DNA of 49,793 bases, from NCBI GenBank assembly GCA_035573435.1, contig DATMZR010000032.1, positions 1-49,793 on the forward strand, read 5' to 3'. Of the stretch, positions 48,126 through 49,793 are shown piece by piece. The position numbers and the translations under genes were made by a program. Every line of letters starts with the position of its first letter. The stretch's first letter is position 1. A model generated the notes under the pieces. The model was given only the letters and a program-made list of their open reading frames with translations, did no database searches and had not been told where the DNA came from. The DNA is from Solirubrobacterales bacterium. GTDB lineage: Bacteria; Actinomycetota; Thermoleophilia; Solirubrobacterales; 70-9.

Positions 48126-48533
48126 ATGTCAGAGGAGAACGTGGAGGCTTTCAAGCGCGGCCTTGAGGCTGGGAACCGTGGAGACGTCGAAGGGCTGCTC
48201 GAGGAGCTCGCCCCCGAGGTGGAGTGGCACTCGGCGCTCCACGCGTTGCTGGGAGGGGAGCAGACGGTGTTCCGTGGCCACGACGGCGTCCGCGAGATGC
48301 TCCGAGACCTCAACGACGCCTTCGGCGAGATCCACATCGAGGTCTCGGAGATCCGGGATCTGGGAGACGGACTCGTCGCAATCGGCCGCACCCGCACGCG
48401 CGGCAGGGAAAGCGGCGCCGAGACCGAGACGCCCTTGGCCCTCGTGACCGAGGTCAGGGATGGCAAGACGATTTCGATTCGGGCTTTCCTCGATCACAAG
48501 CAGGCCCTCGAAGCCGCCGGGCTTTCGGAGTAG
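48126..48533 (+). CDS. SnoaL/NTF2-like protein, paralogue 3
   Basis: A 135-residue member starting MSEENVEAFKRGLEAGNRGD and ending ALEAAGLSE. The core includes PEVEWHSALH, FRGHDGVREMLRDL and a closing VRDGKTISIRAF strand. This pattern is close to typical SnoaL-like polyketide cyclase-type domains, but the array's proteins have no known substrate. Its ATG lies six bases after the GGAG at the end of paralogue 2. Confidence 0.9.
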   Translation: MSEENVEAFKRGLEAGNRGDVEGLLEELAPEVEWHSALHALLGGEQTVFRGHDGVREMLRDLNDAFGEIHIEVSEIRDLGDGLVAIGRTRTRGRESGAETETPLALVTEVRDGKTISIRAFLDHKQALEAAGLSE

Positions 48534-48536
48534 GCG

Positions 48537-48932
48537 ATGTCGCAGGAGAACGTGGAGATCGTGCGTCGATGCTATGAGGCGTTCGACCGTGGCGACCTTG
48601 ACGTTGCGTTCGAAGACTTTGCGCCAGATTTCGAGCTCGACCTGTCGCGGGCGATCGGCATCGACCGGGGTACCTACAACCTCGCCCAGTTCCGGCGGCT
48701 GACCGAGCAGTTCGCTGAGAACTGGGAGTCCGCTCGGTATGAGGCCGACGAGCTCATCGATGCCGGGGAGCATGTGGTGATGCCTTTCACGAACCGCCTG
48801 CGGGGCAGGGACGGAATCGAAGTGCAGGCTCGCGGCATCTGGTTGGGCACGATCCGCGACGGGTTGATCGTGCGGATCTGCCTCTACCAGGAGCTTCAGG
48901 AAGCCCTCGAAGCCGCCGGGCTGTCGGAGTAG
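48537..48932 (+). CDS. SnoaL/NTF2-like protein, paralogue 4
   Basis: A 131-residue member starting MSQENVEIVRRCYEAFDRGD and ending EALEAAGLSE. Core motifs are APDFELDLSRAIG, YEADELIDAGEHVVM and IRDGLIVRICLYQ. Its first 26 bases are identical to those of paralogue 5, although the cores share little at the nucleotide level. Tandem copy in the operon. Confidence 0.9.
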   Translation: MSQENVEIVRRCYEAFDRGDLDVAFEDFAPDFELDLSRAIGIDRGTYNLAQFRRLTEQFAENWESARYEADELIDAGEHVVMPFTNRLRGRDGIEVQARGIWLGTIRDGLIVRICLYQELQEALEAAGLSE

Positions 48933-48935
48933 GCG

Positions 48936-49346
48936 ATGTCGCAGGAGAACGTGGAGATCGTGCGGGGATTGCACGGGGCGTTCGCACAGGGGGACAACGA
49001 AACCCCGTTTGCGGTCTACGACCCCGAGATCGAGTGGGACATGTCCGGTTTCCCGCTTCCCGGCGAGGAGTCGGTCTATCACGGGCACGAGGGTGTTCGA
49101 CGCTACTGGCGGGCCTGGCTCGCGGCGTGGGAGTTCATCGATGCACCAATCGAGCGGTTGGTTGATGCCCGAGAGAACGTGGTCACGCTTTTCGGTCCTT
49201 CGACGGCCCGGGGCAAGAGGAGCGGCGCCGATGTCCAAATCGGTCCCTGGGCGCAGGTCTGGACATTGCGCGACGGAAGGGTGGTCCGCATGCGGATGTA
49301 TCCCGACCACGCGAATGCCCTCCAAGCCGCCGGGCTGCGTGAGTAG
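48936..49346 (+). CDS. SnoaL/NTF2-like protein, paralogue 5
   Basis: A 136-residue member starting MSQENVEIVRGLHGAF and ending ALQAAGLRE, a slightly altered tail. Core motifs are DPEIEWDMSGF, YHGHEGVRRYWRAW and LRDGRVVRMRMYPD. It is the last of the four closely spaced copies; the next gene is preceded by its own promoter-like box. Confidence 0.9.
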   Translation: MSQENVEIVRGLHGAFAQGDNETPFAVYDPEIEWDMSGFPLPGEESVYHGHEGVRRYWRAWLAAWEFIDAPIERLVDARENVVTLFGPSTARGKRSGADVQIGPWAQVWTLRDGRVVRMRMYPDHANALQAAGLRE

Positions 49347-49365
49347 CGAGATACTGCGCCGGGCG
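49347..49365 (+). promoter_or_regulatory. Conserved CGAGATACT box before SnoaL paralogue 6
   Basis: CGAGATACTGCGCCGGGCG fills the whole gap between paralogues 5 and 6. GATACT (49350-49355) is 10 bases before the ATG. Same block as before paralogues 1 and 2, with one inserted base. Confidence 0.5.
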
Positions 49366-49773
49366 ATGTCGCAGGAGAACGTGGAGATCGTCGGTCGCCT
49401 GATGGATGCTTGGAACCGCCAGGACCTCGAGGGCATCCTCGCCCTGATCGATCCTGAGGCCGAGTACGTCAATGCCCCCAATGCCGTTGAGCCGGGCACT
49501 AGGCGAGGGCACGACGCAATCGTCGTCGTAATGCGAAAGCTGTGGGAGGGCATCCCCGGCGCCCTTCAGGAGATCGACCGATTCCACGACCGGGGCGACG
49601 AGATCATCACCGAAGGGCGTCTTTCTCGGACGATGCCGGGAAGTGACGCTCGGATCAGCAACCCGCTCCTCATATCGTGGAAGTTCCGCGATGGAGCTCT
49701 CATCCGGCTCGAACAGCTCGGTGCTGGCCCGGAATTTCCCGCAGCCGTCGAAGCCGCCGGGCTGCGGGAGTAG
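49366..49773 (+). CDS. SnoaL/NTF2-like protein, paralogue 6
   Basis: A 135-residue member starting MSQENVEIVGRLMDAWNRQD and ending AAVEAAGLRE. Core motifs are LIDPEAEYVNAPN, RGHDAIVVVMRKLWEG and WKFRDGALIRLEQLG. An upstream in-frame extension runs through the end of paralogue 5 in another frame and is not part of this gene. It is followed by another promoter-like box and start codon. Confidence 0.9.
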   Translation: MSQENVEIVGRLMDAWNRQDLEGILALIDPEAEYVNAPNAVEPGTRRGHDAIVVVMRKLWEGIPGALQEIDRFHDRGDEIITEGRLSRTMPGSDARISNPLLISWKFRDGALIRLEQLGAGPEFPAAVEAAGLRE

Positions 49774-49793
49774 CGAGATACTCGCGGGCGATG
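49774..49793 (+). other. Promoter-like box and start codon of a probable seventh SnoaL-like paralogue, cut by the window edge
   Basis: CGAGATACTCGCGGGCG is followed by ATG at 49791-49793, where the window ends. The arrangement matches the boxes before paralogues 1, 2 and 6, so another copy probably starts here. Only the start codon is visible. Confidence 0.5.

Noticed and set aside
1-49793. tRNA or rRNA genes
   Set aside because: No cloverleaf with a conserved T-loop (GGTTCRA-type) and no rRNA core sequence was seen in the intergenic gaps, all of which are short. A covariance-model scan would be decisive.

Overview
The window is GC-rich, gene-dense chromosomal DNA, with third codon positions overwhelmingly G or C. 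It is most likely from a high-GC actinobacterium of the class Thermoleophilia (Solirubrobacterales/Gaiellales-like). That placement is an inference from the meso-DAP type MurE, frequent GTG/TTG starts, the split Tad pilus locus, and above all the array of small SnoaL/NTF2-like proteins that begin MS(Q/E)ENVE and end EAAGL(S/R)E. No tRNA, rRNA, CRISPR array, transposase or phage gene was found, and no gene-free stretch exceeds about 300 bases.

Layout. (1) 108-13936, minus strand: the division and cell-wall (dcw) cluster, transcribed mraZ-rsmH-ftsL-ftsI-murE-murF-mraY-murD-ftsW-murG-murC-murB, with stop/start overlaps of 1-4 bases at most junctions. A 10-bp-period GTGG repeat upstream of mraZ looks like the MraZ operator. 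The cluster ends at murB against a convergent gene, so ftsQ/ftsA/ftsZ do not follow. (2) 14223-21118: a Tad/Flp pilus assembly locus (tadA, tadB, tadC, cpaB) with an OmpR-type response regulator, a histidine kinase-like protein and a DUF192 protein. It is split by an RsbW-like/STAS pair and a macro-domain gene. (3) 21171-25983: a hypothetical gene, an aberrant Rho-like protein, transaldolase, GlpD and a nitroreductase. (4) 26157-32770, minus strand: a cobalamin riboswitch followed by five overlapping genes. These are two secreted DUF4430 (transcobalamin beta-domain-like) proteins, EcfT, a fused EcfA-EcfA' ATPase, and an S-component fused to an alpha/alpha toroid. This looks like an ECF vitamin B12 importer with built-in haptocorrin/intrinsic-factor-like capture domains. 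(5) 32814-36499: a cNMP-binding protein, a cysteine-less HesB-like protein, and a SpoIIE phosphatase/kinase plus STAS partner-switching pair. (6) 36507-46562: a 14-repeat RCC1-like secreted protein, a glucose/sorbosone dehydrogenase, a BBE-type flavoprotein, a PspC/histidine kinase/LuxR regulator operon, a C1q-like surface protein and the Kup potassium transporter. (7) 46632-end: an array of at least six SnoaL-like paralogues with near-identical gene ends and divergent cores, with a seventh start codon at the window edge.

A 66-bp structured repeat occurs three times (22964, 26019, 28839), with a truncated fourth copy at 28057. One copy lies in frame inside the fused ECF ATPase gene, and a stem of the repeat shows a compensatory base change. 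With the B12-capture operon and the SnoaL array, this is the most interesting content of the window.
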